Of a DNA stretch of 64,000 nt, positions 25,368 to 33,340 are shown in pieces. Origin of the DNA: Nocardioides cynanchi. GTDB taxonomy: Bacteria; Actinomycetota; Actinomycetes; Propionibacteriales; Nocardioidaceae. Where the stretch lies: positions 1,736,001 through 1,800,000 of the forward strand of contig NZ_CP044344.1 in the NCBI RefSeq assembly GCF_008761635.1, written 5' to 3'. The position numbers and the translations under genes are program-made. Each line of letters starts with the position of its first letter. Position 1 is the stretch's first letter. The notes under the pieces were generated by a model. The model saw only the letters and a program-made list of their open reading frames with translations, searched no databases and was not told the origin of the DNA.

Positions 25368-26183
25368 ATGACTTTCGACACGTCAGGGGGCTCGGGAGCC
25401 CGCGGGTCGGATCCGAGGGTCGAAGGGGCCCGCCGACGCAATGCTCAGCTGTTCGCCGTCTTCCGGGACGAGACCGCGACGGAGCCGACGCGGCTGGCGG
25501 CTCGCGACGGTCTGGTCACGCTGCACCTGCCGCTCGTCGAGCACTGCGCCCGGCGGTTCCGCAACCGGGGCGAGCCGTTCGAGGACCTCGTGCAAGTGGG
25601 CACGATCGGGCTGATCAAGTCCATCGACCGCTTCGACCTCGAGCGCGGCGTGGAGTTCTCGACGTACGCGACCCCGACGATCATCGGCGAGATCAAGCGC
25701 TACTTCCGGGACAAGGGCTGGGCCATCCGGGTCCCCAGGCGGCTCCAGGAGCTCCGCATGCAGATCGGCGCCGCGACCGGTGAGCTGACCCAGACCCTCG
25801 GCCGCTCACCCACGCCGCGCGAGCTCGCCGAGGCCCTCGACTGCACGGTCGAGGACATCGTGGAGGGCATCGAGTCCAGCAACGCCTACTCCACGCTCAG
25901 CCTCGATGCCGCCGACGACAGCGGTGAGGACGGCGGCACGTCGATGCTGGACACCATCGGCATCGACGACGAGGGCCTCGAGCACATCGAGATCCGTGAG
26001 TCGATCAAGCCGCTGCTGGAGGCGCTCCCTGCCCGCGAGAAGCGGATCCTGCTGCTCCGGTTCTTCAAGAACCGGACGCAGTCCGAGATCGCCGACGAGA
26101 TCGGGGTCAGCCAGATGCACGTCTCGCGGCTCCTGAGCCGGACCCTCGACCAGCTCCGGAGCTCGCTCGAGGAGACCGTCTGA
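25368..26183 (+). CDS. SigB/SigF/SigG-type stress sigma factor
   Basis: A group 3 sigma factor of 271 residues with regions 2 (LPLVEHCARRFRNRGEPFEDLVQVGTIGL is typical), 3 (a helical stretch with GELTQTLGRSPTPRELAEAL) and 4 (LPAREKRILLLRFFKNRTQSEIADEIG). It should direct general stress or developmental genes, as SigF does in mycobacteria and SigB in Streptomyces. Its partner anti-sigma factor is encoded immediately upstream in the same operon. The ATG at 25368 follows the RsbW stop by one base. Confidence 0.94.
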   Translation: MTFDTSGGSGARGSDPRVEGARRRNAQLFAVFRDETATEPTRLAARDGLVTLHLPLVEHCARRFRNRGEPFEDLVQVGTIGLIKSIDRFDLERGVEFSTYATPTIIGEIKRYFRDKGWAIRVPRRLQELRMQIGAATGELTQTLGRSPTPRELAEALDCTVEDIVEGIESSNAYSTLSLDAADDSGEDGGTSMLDTIGIDDEGLEHIEIRESIKPLLEALPAREKRILLLRFFKNRTQSEIADEIGVSQMHVSRLLSRTLDQLRSSLEETV

Positions 26184-26194
26184 GGCGGCTCCGC

Positions 26195-26611
26195 CTACGG
26201 CGCGTGGTCGCGGTCGCCGGCCCGCTCGCCCGGTCGGTCGCCGGCGAGCGCCGCGATGCTGGCCGGGTGCAGCAGACCGACCAGGACCACCGCGGCGACC
26301 ACGGCGAGCCCGACCGCCACCCAGGTCGACGAGCGGACGTCCCAGGCCAGGCCCAGCACCATCACCTGGACCACGATGACCGGGCTGCGGGCGCCGGCCG
26401 TGCCGTGCGTCACCAGCCAGGCGCAGGCCACCAGGGCCCCACCCAGCAGCACGAAGAACACCGCGGAGGTCACGCCCATGGCCACCCGGTCCGCGTGCAC
26501 GCTGGCGGCCTCCAGCACGCCGTACCCCAGCACCAGGAGCCCCTCGAGTCCCGCCAGGCTCGCCGCCACCACCAGAGGCGGTGGCAACGGCAGCGAGCGC
26601 GGTTCCGGCAT
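26195..26611 (-). CDS. Small integral membrane protein
   Basis: Function unknown. The 138 residues contain four hydrophobic segments: LVVAASLAGLEGLLVLGYGV, AVFFVLLGGALVACAWLV, VIVVQVMVLGLAW and VAVGLAVVAAVVLVGLL. The tail is charged (DRPGERAGDRDH). It resembles small four-helix actinobacterial proteins with no assigned role. A TAGGCT -10 element lies seven bases before the ATG, so it is probably leaderless. It converges on the sigma gene with 11 bases between stops. Confidence 0.8.
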   Translation of the reverse strand: MPEPRSLPLPPPLVVAASLAGLEGLLVLGYGVLEAASVHADRVAMGVTSAVFFVLLGGALVACAWLVTHGTAGARSPVIVVQVMVLGLAWDVRSSTWVAVGLAVVAAVVLVGLLHPASIAALAGDRPGERAGDRDHAP

Positions 26612-26618
26612 GCCGGTC

Positions 26619-26624
26619 AGCCTA
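26619..26624 (-). promoter_or_regulatory. -10 element, leaderless membrane protein gene
   Basis: The minus strand reads TAGGCT, seven bases before the ATG at 26611. The rest of 26625-26799 upstream of whiB1 shows no promoter or operator I can defend. Confidence 0.5.
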
Positions 26625-26799
26625 CGAGGTCGGCCTCGGCCGGCCCACGGCCGCCTTTCTGCAGGCCTGTGACGAAACTGACCGCCGCCAGGGGTTGTCT
26701 CACCGGCGAATCCTTGCCACTGTGGAGGACGCGCTCGTGAATGGATTCACATCTGCGCGCCCCGACGATGTCTGCCGTGAAAGTGAGCTCTGCCCCTCC

Positions 26800-27051
26800 A
26801 TGGATTGGCGTGACCGTTCTGCGTGCCTCGACGAGGACCCGGAACTGTTCTTCCCTATCGGCAACACCGGCCCGGCGATCCTCCAGATCGAGGAGGCCAA
26901 GCAGGTGTGCCGGCGCTGCGACGTGCGCGAGCAGTGCCTTGCGTGGGCGCTCGAGGCGGGACAGGACCACGGCGTCTGGGGCGGCCTGAGCGAGGACGAG
27001 CGCCGCGCCCTGAAGCGCCGCAACTCCCGCACCCGCGTGCGCACCGCCTGA
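26800..27051 (+). CDS. whiB1: WhiB1/WblE-type iron-sulfur transcription factor
   Basis: A Wbl protein that binds a [4Fe-4S] cluster and normally partners the housekeeping sigma factor; WhiB1 of mycobacteria is essential and senses nitric oxide. The 83-residue product starts MDWRDRSACLDEDPELFFP and has cysteines at 9, 37, 40 and 46, the same spacing as M. tuberculosis WhiB1. The GVWGG turn is at 58-62 and the basic tail is LKRRNSRTRVRTA. The frame is open further upstream, but the family starts at this ATG; GTG 26737 is a less likely start. Confidence 0.93.
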   Translation: MDWRDRSACLDEDPELFFPIGNTGPAILQIEEAKQVCRRCDVREQCLAWALEAGQDHGVWGGLSEDERRALKRRNSRTRVRTA

Positions 27052-27057
27052 CGTCGG

Positions 27058-28530
27058 TCACGGATCCAGAGGTACGTCGACGACGACCCGCGCGCCCCGG
27101 TCGGGACCCGAACGGAGCTCCAGCAACCCCCCGAGCTCGGACTCGACCAGCGTGCGCACGATCGAGAGCCCCAGGTTGAGCGAGGTGTCGGGGTCGAAGC
27201 CGGTCGGCAGCCCGACGCCGTCGTCGTCGACGGTGACCCGCAGCCGCCCGGCGAGGCGTTGCGGCTCCACCGTGATCCGCCCGGCCTGCCCCTCGTCGGG
27301 GTAGCCGTGCTCGACGGCGTTCTGGAGCAGCTCGGTGAGCACCATGGCCAGAGCAGTGGCCGACTCGTTGGGCAGGACGCCGAACGACCCCTTCCGGTGT
27401 ACGACGACCCGGTCGGCCCGTGCTCCCACGTCGGTCACCATGGCACCGAGCCGGTCGGCGATCTCGTCGAAGGCGACCTCGTCGAGCACCTCCTGGCTCA
27501 GGGTCTCGTGCACGATCGCGATCGAGCCGACTCGTCGGACGGCCTCCTCCAGCGCGAGCTTGGCCTCCACCGAGTCGATCCGCCGGGCCTGGAGCCGGAG
27601 CAGGGCGGCCACCGTCTGGAGGTTGTTCTTCACCCGGTGGTGGATCTCCCGGATCGTCGCGTCCTTGGTCACCAGCTCGCGGTCGCGGCGCCGCAGGTCG
27701 GAGACGTCGCGCAGCAGGACCAGCGCACCGATGTGCTCGCCCCGGGCGCGCAGGGGGATCGCCCGCACGATCAGCGACACCTGGTCGTCTCCGAGCTCGG
27801 TGTCGCGGTGCAGCCGACCACCCAGCACGGCGCTCAGCGTCTCCTCGTCCGGCCGGCGTCGCGGGGGCACCAGCCGACGGGTCAGCGCCGCCAGGTCCTG
27901 GCCGTCGAGGTCGCCGGACAGGCCGAGGCGGCGGTAGACCGAGAGCGCGTTGGGGCTGGCGTAGCCGACCCGGCCGTCGGCGTCGACGCGGACGAATCCG
28001 TCACCCACCCGCGGCGAGTCGGCATGGTCGCTGCGCTGCGCGCCGACCGGCGGGAAGTCGCCGGACGCGATCATCGCGGTCAGCTCGGCCGCGCTCTGGA
28101 GGTAGGACAGCTCCAGCCGGCTCGGGGTCCGCACGCCCAGCAGGTTGGTGTTGCGGGCGATCACCGCGATCACCCGGCCGCCGTGCGGGACCGGGATGGT
28201 CTCCACCCGGACCGGGACGTCGTCGCGCCATTCGGGGTCGCCCTCGCGTACCAGGCGTGCGTCGGCGTACGCGCGGTCCAGCATCTGCCGGCGCCCGACC
28301 GGGACGAAGGTGCCCACGATGTCGTCGACGTACGCCGTAGGTCCGGTCGTGGGCCGCATCTGGGCCGCGGCCCAGAAGCCCTCGCCGGCCCGGTCCGGGA
28401 GCCAGAGCACCAGGTCGGCGAACGACAGGTCGGCGATGATCTGCCAGTCGGCCATCAGCAGCTGGAGCACGCCGACGTCGGCCTCGTCGAGGTCGGTGTG
28501 GCTGCGGACCAGCTCCAGCAGGGACGGCAC
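27058..28530 (-). CDS. pdtaS: PdtaS-type sensor histidine kinase
   Basis: A soluble kinase of 490 residues, like mycobacterial PdtaS (Rv3220c). It has an N-terminal GAF domain (MADWQIIADLSFADLVLWLP), a PAS domain at about 170-280, and a HisKA_2 domain with IREIHHRVKNNLQTVAALLR. His297 is the likely phosphate acceptor. A HATPase follows (TELLQNAVEHG, DDGVGLPTGFD). Its usual partner is an ANTAR-type antiterminator, PdtaR, which is not in this window. The GTG start has a TACGCT -10 element six bases upstream, so it is probably leaderless. It converges on whiB1, as in mycobacteria. Confidence 0.93.
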   Translation of the reverse strand: MPSLLELVRSHTDLDEADVGVLQLLMADWQIIADLSFADLVLWLPDRAGEGFWAAAQMRPTTGPTAYVDDIVGTFVPVGRRQMLDRAYADARLVREGDPEWRDDVPVRVETIPVPHGGRVIAVIARNTNLLGVRTPSRLELSYLQSAAELTAMIASGDFPPVGAQRSDHADSPRVGDGFVRVDADGRVGYASPNALSVYRRLGLSGDLDGQDLAALTRRLVPPRRRPDEETLSAVLGGRLHRDTELGDDQVSLIVRAIPLRARGEHIGALVLLRDVSDLRRRDRELVTKDATIREIHHRVKNNLQTVAALLRLQARRIDSVEAKLALEEAVRRVGSIAIVHETLSQEVLDEVAFDEIADRLGAMVTDVGARADRVVVHRKGSFGVLPNESATALAMVLTELLQNAVEHGYPDEGQAGRITVEPQRLAGRLRVTVDDDGVGLPTGFDPDTSLNLGLSIVRTLVESELGGLLELRSGPDRGARVVVDVPLDP

Positions 28531-28536
28531 CGCCCC

Positions 28537-28558
28537 AGCGTAGGTCCAGCGTAGGTCC
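28537..28558 (-). promoter_or_regulatory. Duplicated -10 region of pdtaS
   Basis: An 11-bp unit is repeated in tandem and each copy carries TACGCT on the minus strand. The proximal copy (28537-28542) is six bases from the GTG, the leaderless spacing. The distal copy (28548-28553) would start transcription 11 bases earlier. Confidence 0.55.
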
Positions 28559-28629
28559 AGCCCAGGGCCGGTGCTCGAGGCCCTCCGGCGCCGTCGCGAC
28601 CGTGGTGGGCGGCTGGCAGGATGGACCGC

Positions 28630-29475
28630 ATGTCGACGGCGTACTGGGACCAGGTGCGGTCCGCCGAGATGGCGGTCCCGACCGACCGGCCGCTGCCCGA
28701 CCTGACCGCGGAGCTGACGGTCATGCTCGGGTCCACGGACCCGGTCGAGCGGGACGAGACCGCCTACCCGATCCTGGCCAGCTGGGTCTCTGCGGGCGTG
28801 TACGACGACCTGCTGGCCGGCCTGGGCGACGGCATGGCCGCCGGCCTCACCCGCGGGCTGGGCGAGGTGGGCACCGACACCGTCTTCCGGCGCAGCTTCT
28901 CCGCGCTGGTGCTGGCCGAGTGCGTGGCCCGCGACAACGAGCACTCGCTGCTGCCCGACACCAAGATCCTCGACTGGGGCGACCGGATCGCCGGCTGGCT
29001 GGTGCGCGAGCGCGACGTGCGTGGCTTCGTGCCCGGGCGGGGCTGGGCGCACGCGATCGCGCACGGCGCGGACGCGATCTCGGTGCTGGCGGAGTCCTCG
29101 CACTTCGGGCTCAACGAGCTCACCGTGCTCCTCGACGTGATCGCCGACCGGGTGCTCGAGCCCACCTCGGCACCGCTGAGCGCCGGGGAGCCGGACCGAC
29201 TGGCCCGGGCCACGATGACCATCCTGCGCCGCCGGCTGGTCCCGCTCCGGATGATCGAGCCCTGGCTGGCCCGGATCACCTCCGCCGCGCTGGCCGTGGT
29301 GCCCGCCGACCAGGACCCGTTCCTGACCACGGCCAACCCCGAGGCCTTCCTGCGGGCCCTGCACCTGCAGATCGCGCTCGCTCCCGAACCGATCGGCGTC
29401 CGGGCCGACCTCCTGCTGGCGGTGATGGATGCCCTGCGCACCACCAACCGGGTCCACGTGCTCCCGCCCGCGTGA
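28630..29475 (+). CDS. DUF2785 domain protein
   Basis: A 281-residue, all-helical protein that I assign to the DUF2785 family from DTVFRRSFSALVLAECV and GFVPGRGWAHAIAHGADAI, its conserved segments. The family has no established biochemical role. The ATG at 28630 is preferred over 28621 because AGGA is eight bases before it; the earlier ATG has no ribosome site. It is divergent from pdtaS across about 100 bases. Confidence 0.82.
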   Translation: MSTAYWDQVRSAEMAVPTDRPLPDLTAELTVMLGSTDPVERDETAYPILASWVSAGVYDDLLAGLGDGMAAGLTRGLGEVGTDTVFRRSFSALVLAECVARDNEHSLLPDTKILDWGDRIAGWLVRERDVRGFVPGRGWAHAIAHGADAISVLAESSHFGLNELTVLLDVIADRVLEPTSAPLSAGEPDRLARATMTILRRRLVPLRMIEPWLARITSAALAVVPADQDPFLTTANPEAFLRALHLQIALAPEPIGVRADLLLAVMDALRTTNRVHVLPPA

Positions 29476-29515
29476 CGCTCCCCTCATCGAGGTGATCGCT
29501 GCGCGGACCGGTCGG

Positions 29516-29521
29516 TAACCT
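29516..29521 (+). promoter_or_regulatory. -10 element, leaderless ilvG-like gene
   Basis: TAACCT ends six bases before the ATG at 29528. No Shine-Dalgarno sequence is present. Confidence 0.5.
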
Positions 29522-29527
29522 GCGCTC

Positions 29528-31213
29528 ATGACCGAACCCCAGCCCGGCCAGGACCACCCCACCGACGCCCGTGAGATCAGCGGTCACTCCGGAGAGCTCG
29601 CCGTCCGCGTCGCGCGCGAGCACGGTGTCGAGACGATGTTCACCCTCTCCGGCGCGCACGTCTTCCCGATGTACGACGGTGCGGTCAAGGCCGAGCCGCC
29701 GATGCGCCTGCTCGACGTCCGGCACGAGCAGACCGCCGCGTTCGCCGCCGAGGCGACCGGCAAGCTGACCCGGGTGCCCGGCCTGGCCGTGCTGACGGCC
29801 GGGCCCGGCGTCACCAACGGCATCAGCGCGATCGCGCAGGCCCAGTTCGCCGGCTCGCCGATGGTCGTCGTCGGCGGCCGTGCTCCCCAGAACCGGTGGG
29901 GCAGCGGCAGCCTCCAGGAGCTCGACCAGCCACCCATCGTCGCGTCGATCACCAAGCTGGCCCGCACCATCCCGACCGCCGGTGAGGTGCTGGGTGGCTT
30001 CGACGAGGCGTTCCGCGCGGCCGGCTCGGCCCACCGCGGCCCGGTCTTCGTCGACGTGCCGATGGACGAGTTCTTCAACTCCGCCTCCGGCACCGTGCCG
30101 GACGCGTCCACGACCCGGCACCCCGTCGACACCGATGCCCTGGACCGGATCGCCGGCCTGCTGCGTGGAGCCTCACGGCCGGTCCTGATCATCGGCACCG
30201 ACGTCTGGGCCGACGGCGCCGAGACCGCCGCTCTCGCCTTCGTCGAGGCGCTCGGCGTTCCCGCCATCACCAACGGGATGGGCCGCGGCGTGATCCCCGG
30301 GGGCCACCCGCTGCTGGTCACCAAGGCCCGCGGTGCCGCCTTGAACGGCGCGGACCTCGTCGTCGTGGCCGGCACCCCGCTCGACTTCCGCCTCGGCTAC
30401 GGCGTCTTCGGCGGCAAGGACGGCGCCGAGCCCGCGCGCGTCGTCCACCTCGCGGACTCCCCGGCCCAGGTCTCGACCCACGCCACCCTCGCCGACTCGG
30501 CCTCGGGCGATCTGACCGCGGTGTTCGACGGCCTGCTGACGTCGCTCCAGAGCGGCGACCGAGCGAGCTGGACGCCGTGGGTGGAGAGCCTCCAGGACAC
30601 CGTCCACGTAGCGGCCGCCCGCGACGCCGAGCTCCTGCGCGCCGAGGCCGACCCGATCCACCCGGCCCGGATCTACGGCGAGCTGCTCCCCCGGCTCGCC
30701 GACGACGCCGTGGTGATCGGCGACGGTGGCGACTTCGTCAGCTTCGCCGGGAAGTACGTCGAGCCCCAGCGGCCGGGCGGCTGGCTCGACCCCGGGCCGT
30801 ACGGCTGCCTGGGCGCGGGCCTGGGCTCGGCGATCGCCGCCCGGCTGGCCCGGCCCTCCGCCCAGGTCGCCCTGCTCCTCGGCGACGGCGCGGCCGGCTT
30901 CTCGCTGATGGACGTCGACACCCTGGTCCGCCACGACCTGCCGGTGGTGATGGTGATGGGCAACAACTCCGCCTGGGCGCTGGAGAAGGGGCCGATGCAG
31001 ATGCTCTACGGCTACGACGTCGTCGCCGACCTGGCCCAGCAGACGCGGTACGACGAGGTGGTCAAGGCCCTGGGCGGGGCGGGCGAGCTGGTCACCGACC
31101 CCACCGGGATCGGCCCGGCGCTCGACCGGGCCTTCGCCTCCGGGGTGCCCTACCTCGTCAACGTCGTCACCGACGTGAACGCGGCCTACCCGCGCAGCAC
31201 GTTCGGCATCTGA
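29528..31213 (+). CDS. Acetolactate synthase-like ThDP enzyme (IlvG type)
   Basis: A thiamine-diphosphate enzyme of 561 residues with the three-domain acetohydroxyacid synthase fold. TLSGAHVFPMYDG and RHEQTAAFAAEATGK carry the catalytic glutamate; AVLTAGPGVTNG and a central nucleotide-binding domain follow. LGDGAAGFSLMDVDTLVRHD and the GNNSAW turn form the metal-ThDP motif. It most resembles mycobacterial IlvG (Rv1820), a stand-alone large-subunit paralogue. No regulatory small subunit (ilvN/ilvH) is adjacent, so branched-chain synthesis or another carboligation or decarboxylation are both possible. Confidence 0.88.
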   Translation: MTEPQPGQDHPTDAREISGHSGELAVRVAREHGVETMFTLSGAHVFPMYDGAVKAEPPMRLLDVRHEQTAAFAAEATGKLTRVPGLAVLTAGPGVTNGISAIAQAQFAGSPMVVVGGRAPQNRWGSGSLQELDQPPIVASITKLARTIPTAGEVLGGFDEAFRAAGSAHRGPVFVDVPMDEFFNSASGTVPDASTTRHPVDTDALDRIAGLLRGASRPVLIIGTDVWADGAETAALAFVEALGVPAITNGMGRGVIPGGHPLLVTKARGAALNGADLVVVAGTPLDFRLGYGVFGGKDGAEPARVVHLADSPAQVSTHATLADSASGDLTAVFDGLLTSLQSGDRASWTPWVESLQDTVHVAAARDAELLRAEADPIHPARIYGELLPRLADDAVVIGDGGDFVSFAGKYVEPQRPGGWLDPGPYGCLGAGLGSAIAARLARPSAQVALLLGDGAAGFSLMDVDTLVRHDLPVVMVMGNNSAWALEKGPMQMLYGYDVVADLAQQTRYDEVVKALGGAGELVTDPTGIGPALDRAFASGVPYLVNVVTDVNAAYPRSTFGI

Positions 31214-31218
31214 GCACC

Positions 31219-31716
31219 GTGGAGATCAGACCCGCCACCACCGAGGAGCTCGCCGCCGTCGGCCGGCTGACGGTCGCGGCCTACACGCCGTACCTCGAGG
31301 GCAGCGACAGCGGCTACCTCGAGCACCTGCGCGACGCGACCCGTCGCGCCCGCGAGGCGGAGGTCCTGGTCGCGGTCGACGACGACGGCACCGTGCTGGG
31401 CTCGGTGACCTCGTGCCCCGAGGGCTCGCCGTGGCGCGAGCTGGCGACCCCGGGCGAGGGCGAGTTCCGGATGCTGGCGGTCGACCCGGCTGCGCAGGGT
31501 CGAGGCGTGGGGCAGTCCCTGGTGGAGCGGGTCGTCGCGGGCTTCCGGGCGGACGGCTCCCGCGGGGTCGTGCTCTGCTCGATGACCACCATGGGCGCCG
31601 CGCACCGGATCTACGAGCGTCTCGGTTTCACCCGGGCGCGCGACCTGGACTGGTCGCCGGTGCCGGGGGTCGACCTGATCGCCTTCCGGCTCGACTTCGG
31701 GACCGACACCCGATGA
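31219..31716 (+). CDS. GNAT family N-acetyltransferase
   Basis: A 165-residue GCN5-related acetyltransferase: N-terminal VEIRPATTEELAAVGRL, the acetyl-CoA site RMLAVDPAAQGRGVGQSLVE (motif A) at about residue 92, and AAHRIYERLGFTRARD (motif B). The acceptor is unknown. The GTG start lies five bases after the ilvG-like stop, and its own stop overlaps the next start (ATGA), so the three genes form an operon. Confidence 0.9.
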   Translation: MEIRPATTEELAAVGRLTVAAYTPYLEGSDSGYLEHLRDATRRAREAEVLVAVDDDGTVLGSVTSCPEGSPWRELATPGEGEFRMLAVDPAAQGRGVGQSLVERVVAGFRADGSRGVVLCSMTTMGAAHRIYERLGFTRARDLDWSPVPGVDLIAFRLDFGTDTR

Positions 31717-32069
31717 CCACCCTGCCCTTCACCGTCACCGACGACGACACCGCGGTCGCCCTCGGCTCGGGCAGCCTGCCGGTGCTGGGCACGCCCCGGC
31801 TGCTGGCCTGGTGCGAGGCCGCCACCTGCGCGGCGATCGCCGACGACCTGGGTCCGGGCGAGACGTCCGTGGGCACCCGGGTCGAGATCGAGCACCTCCG
31901 GGCCAGCCCCGTCGGAGCCCGGATCGAGGTGACCGCCACGCCGGTCTTCTCCGACGGCCGGCTGCGCCGGTTCAGCGTGTCGGCGCGCCAGGAGGACGGC
32001 CGGGTGGTCGGCACCGGTGAGGTCACCCGGGTCGTGGTCGACGCCGAGCGGTTCCTGGGCCGGCTCTAG
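31713..32069 (+). CDS. Hotdog-fold thioesterase (FlK-like)
   Basis: A 118-residue protein with the single hotdog fold of fluoroacetyl-CoA-thioesterase-like proteins: LGTPRLLAWCEAATCAAIAD on the central helix, GTRVEIEHLRASPVGARIEV on the following strands, and GEVTRVVVDAERF at the end. It probably hydrolyses an acyl-CoA. Substrate specificity is not visible. It is coupled to the GNAT gene by a four-base overlap. Confidence 0.85.
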   Translation: MTTLPFTVTDDDTAVALGSGSLPVLGTPRLLAWCEAATCAAIADDLGPGETSVGTRVEIEHLRASPVGARIEVTATPVFSDGRLRRFSVSARQEDGRVVGTGEVTRVVVDAERFLGRL

Positions 32070-32177
32070 CCGACCTGCGGCGCCCCGCCCGTCGGCGCGG
32101 CGTACGGATTTCGCTCCGCGTCGGCCACCTGAGAGGATGGCCCTCGCCCCTTCGGGGCCGACGACCAGGAGGACACC

Positions 32178-32252
32178 ATGGGCAAGACCGGACGCAAGCG
32201 TCGCGGCCGCAAGAAGAAGGCCGCCAACCACGGCAAGCGCCCCAACGCCTGA
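32178..32252 (+). CDS. Ribosomal protein bL37 (24 residues)
   Basis: A complete 24-codon gene for MGKTGRKRRGRKKKAANHGK followed by RPNA. Twelve of the 24 residues are Lys or Arg. This matches the actinobacterial ribosomal protein bL37 (AURKAIP1/COX24 family) seen in mycobacterial 50S structures. AGGAGG lies six bases before the ATG. A GCCCC-TTC-GGGGC hairpin (32146-32158) sits just upstream in the leader. The gene is next to rsrA-sigR, as I recall for mycobacteria. Confidence 0.93.
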   Translation: MGKTGRKRRGRKKKAANHGKRPNA

Positions 32253-32273
32253 GCGCTGCTGCCACCGTGCACT

Positions 32274-32304
32274 GAGCCCCCGCCGGATGACCGGTCGGGG
32301 GCTC
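32274..32304. terminator. Terminator between bL37 and rsrA
   Basis: GAGCCCCC pairs with GGGGGCTC, extended inward by a G-C pair and a CCGG-ATGA-CCGG stem with one bulged base. It lies between convergent genes and can serve both. Confidence 0.75.
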
Positions 32305-32321
32305 GTTGCTGTGCGGTGGCC

Positions 32322-32576
32322 TCAGCTGTCGCTGTAGCGCACCTGGATCTGCTGGATCTGCACCCGCACCCGCTGCCGGAGACTCTCGGGCGCGGTCTCG
32401 TGACACGAGCGGGCCACCATCGCCTTGACGGTGCGCTGGAGGTCGTAGTTCTGCAGGCAGGGCGCGCACTCGTCGAGGTGGACCCGGACGTCCGCGACGT
32501 CGGCCGCGTCGAGCTCGTTGTCGAGGAAGTACACGATCCGCTCGAGGAAGTCCGCGCAGGACTCGTCGCTGGTCAC
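32322..32576 (-). CDS. rsrA: Anti-sigma factor RsrA (zinc, thiol-sensing)
   Basis: A zinc-containing anti-sigma factor of 84 residues that binds SigR and lets it go when its cysteines are oxidised. The ZAS motif is present as [11 protein letters not shown] (His-x3-Cys-x2-Cys), with further cysteines near the N terminus ([10 protein letters not shown]) and C terminus (ARSCHE). The GTG start overlaps the sigR stop by four bases (GTGA), giving equal synthesis of sigma and anti-sigma. Confidence 0.95.
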   Translation of the reverse strand: MTSDESCADFLERIVYFLDNELDAADVADVRVHLDECAPCLQNYDLQRTVKAMVARSCHETAPESLRQRVRVQIQQIQVRYSDS

Positions 32577-33256
32577 GACGCCCCTCCTCCGGTGTGGTCG
32601 TGCCCGACGGGGATCAGCTCCCCGTCGGCACGGGTGTAGCCGGACGCGTAGTCCGAGAGCATGTCGCGCAGCTGACGGCGCCCGCGGTGGAGGCGGGACA
32701 TGACGGTGCCGATCGGAGTGCCCATGATCTCCGCGATCTCCTTGTAGGCGAAGCCCTCCACGTCGGCGAGGTACACCGCGAGACGGAACTCCTCGGGGAG
32801 CCGCTGCAGGGCGTCCTTCACCTGTGAGTCGGGCAGGTGCTCCAGCGCTTCGTTCTCCGCGGACTTCAGCCCCGTCGAGGTGTGGGACTCGGCCCGCGCG
32901 ATCTGCCAGTCCTCGACGTCCTCGGACATCGACTGCTGCGGCTGGCGCTGCTTCTTGCGGTAGGTGTTGATGAAGGTGTTGGTCAGGATCCGGTAGAGCC
33001 AGGCCTTGAGGTTGGTGCCCGGCCGGAACTGGTGGAACGAGCCGTAGGCCTTGGCGAAGGTCTCCTGGACGAGGTCCTCGGCGTCGCTCGGGTTGCGGGT
33101 CATCCGCATCGCGGCGCCGTAGAGCTGGTCGAGGAACGGCAGCGCGTCGCGCTCGAAACGGGCGGTGCGCTGCGCATCGGTCTCGGTCGCCGGGTCGATC
33201 TCGTCGAGGTCGACGTCATCGGTGGCCGGGCCGGAGAGGTCAGGATGGTCTGTCAT
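32573..33256 (-). CDS. sigR: ECF sigma factor SigR/SigH (thiol-oxidative stress)
   Basis: Controls the thioredoxin, mycothiol and protein-quality genes in actinobacteria. The protein is about 227 residues. Region 2 is [29 protein letters not shown] with [19 protein letters not shown], and region 4 is [27 protein letters not shown]. The ATG at 33256 is chosen because the predicted transcription start near 33307 lies downstream of the longest open frame's start. An ATG at 33292 is possible, recalling the long and short SigR forms of Streptomyces. Confidence 0.94.
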   Translation of the reverse strand: MTDHPDLSGPATDDVDLDEIDPATETDAQRTARFERDALPFLDQLYGAAMRMTRNPSDAEDLVQETFAKAYGSFHQFRPGTNLKAWLYRILTNTFINTYRKKQRQPQQSMSEDVEDWQIARAESHTSTGLKSAENEALEHLPDSQVKDALQRLPEEFRLAVYLADVEGFAYKEIAEIMGTPIGTVMSRLHRGRRQLRDMLSDYASGYTRADGELIPVGHDHTGGGAS

Positions 33257-33313
33257 CGACTCCCACGATACCGGGGAGGCGGGGGGATCCATGAGGGCGA
33301 GCACGTCTGCCTC

Positions 33314-33340
33314 AACAGCCGCCTCCGCTCAGGGATTCCC
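33314..33340 (-). promoter_or_regulatory. SigR-dependent autoregulatory promoter of sigR
   Basis: On the minus strand GGGAAT (33340-33335) is followed after exactly 18 bases by GTT (33316-33314), the known SigR/SigH consensus GGAAT-N18-GTT. The -35 lies within the end of the upstream hydrolase gene. Transcription would start near 33307, about 50 bases before the sigR ATG. Confidence 0.85.

Noticed and set aside
26680..26700. CRP-type site upstream of whiB1
   Set aside because: Only one half site (TGTGA) is present; the TCACA half is missing.
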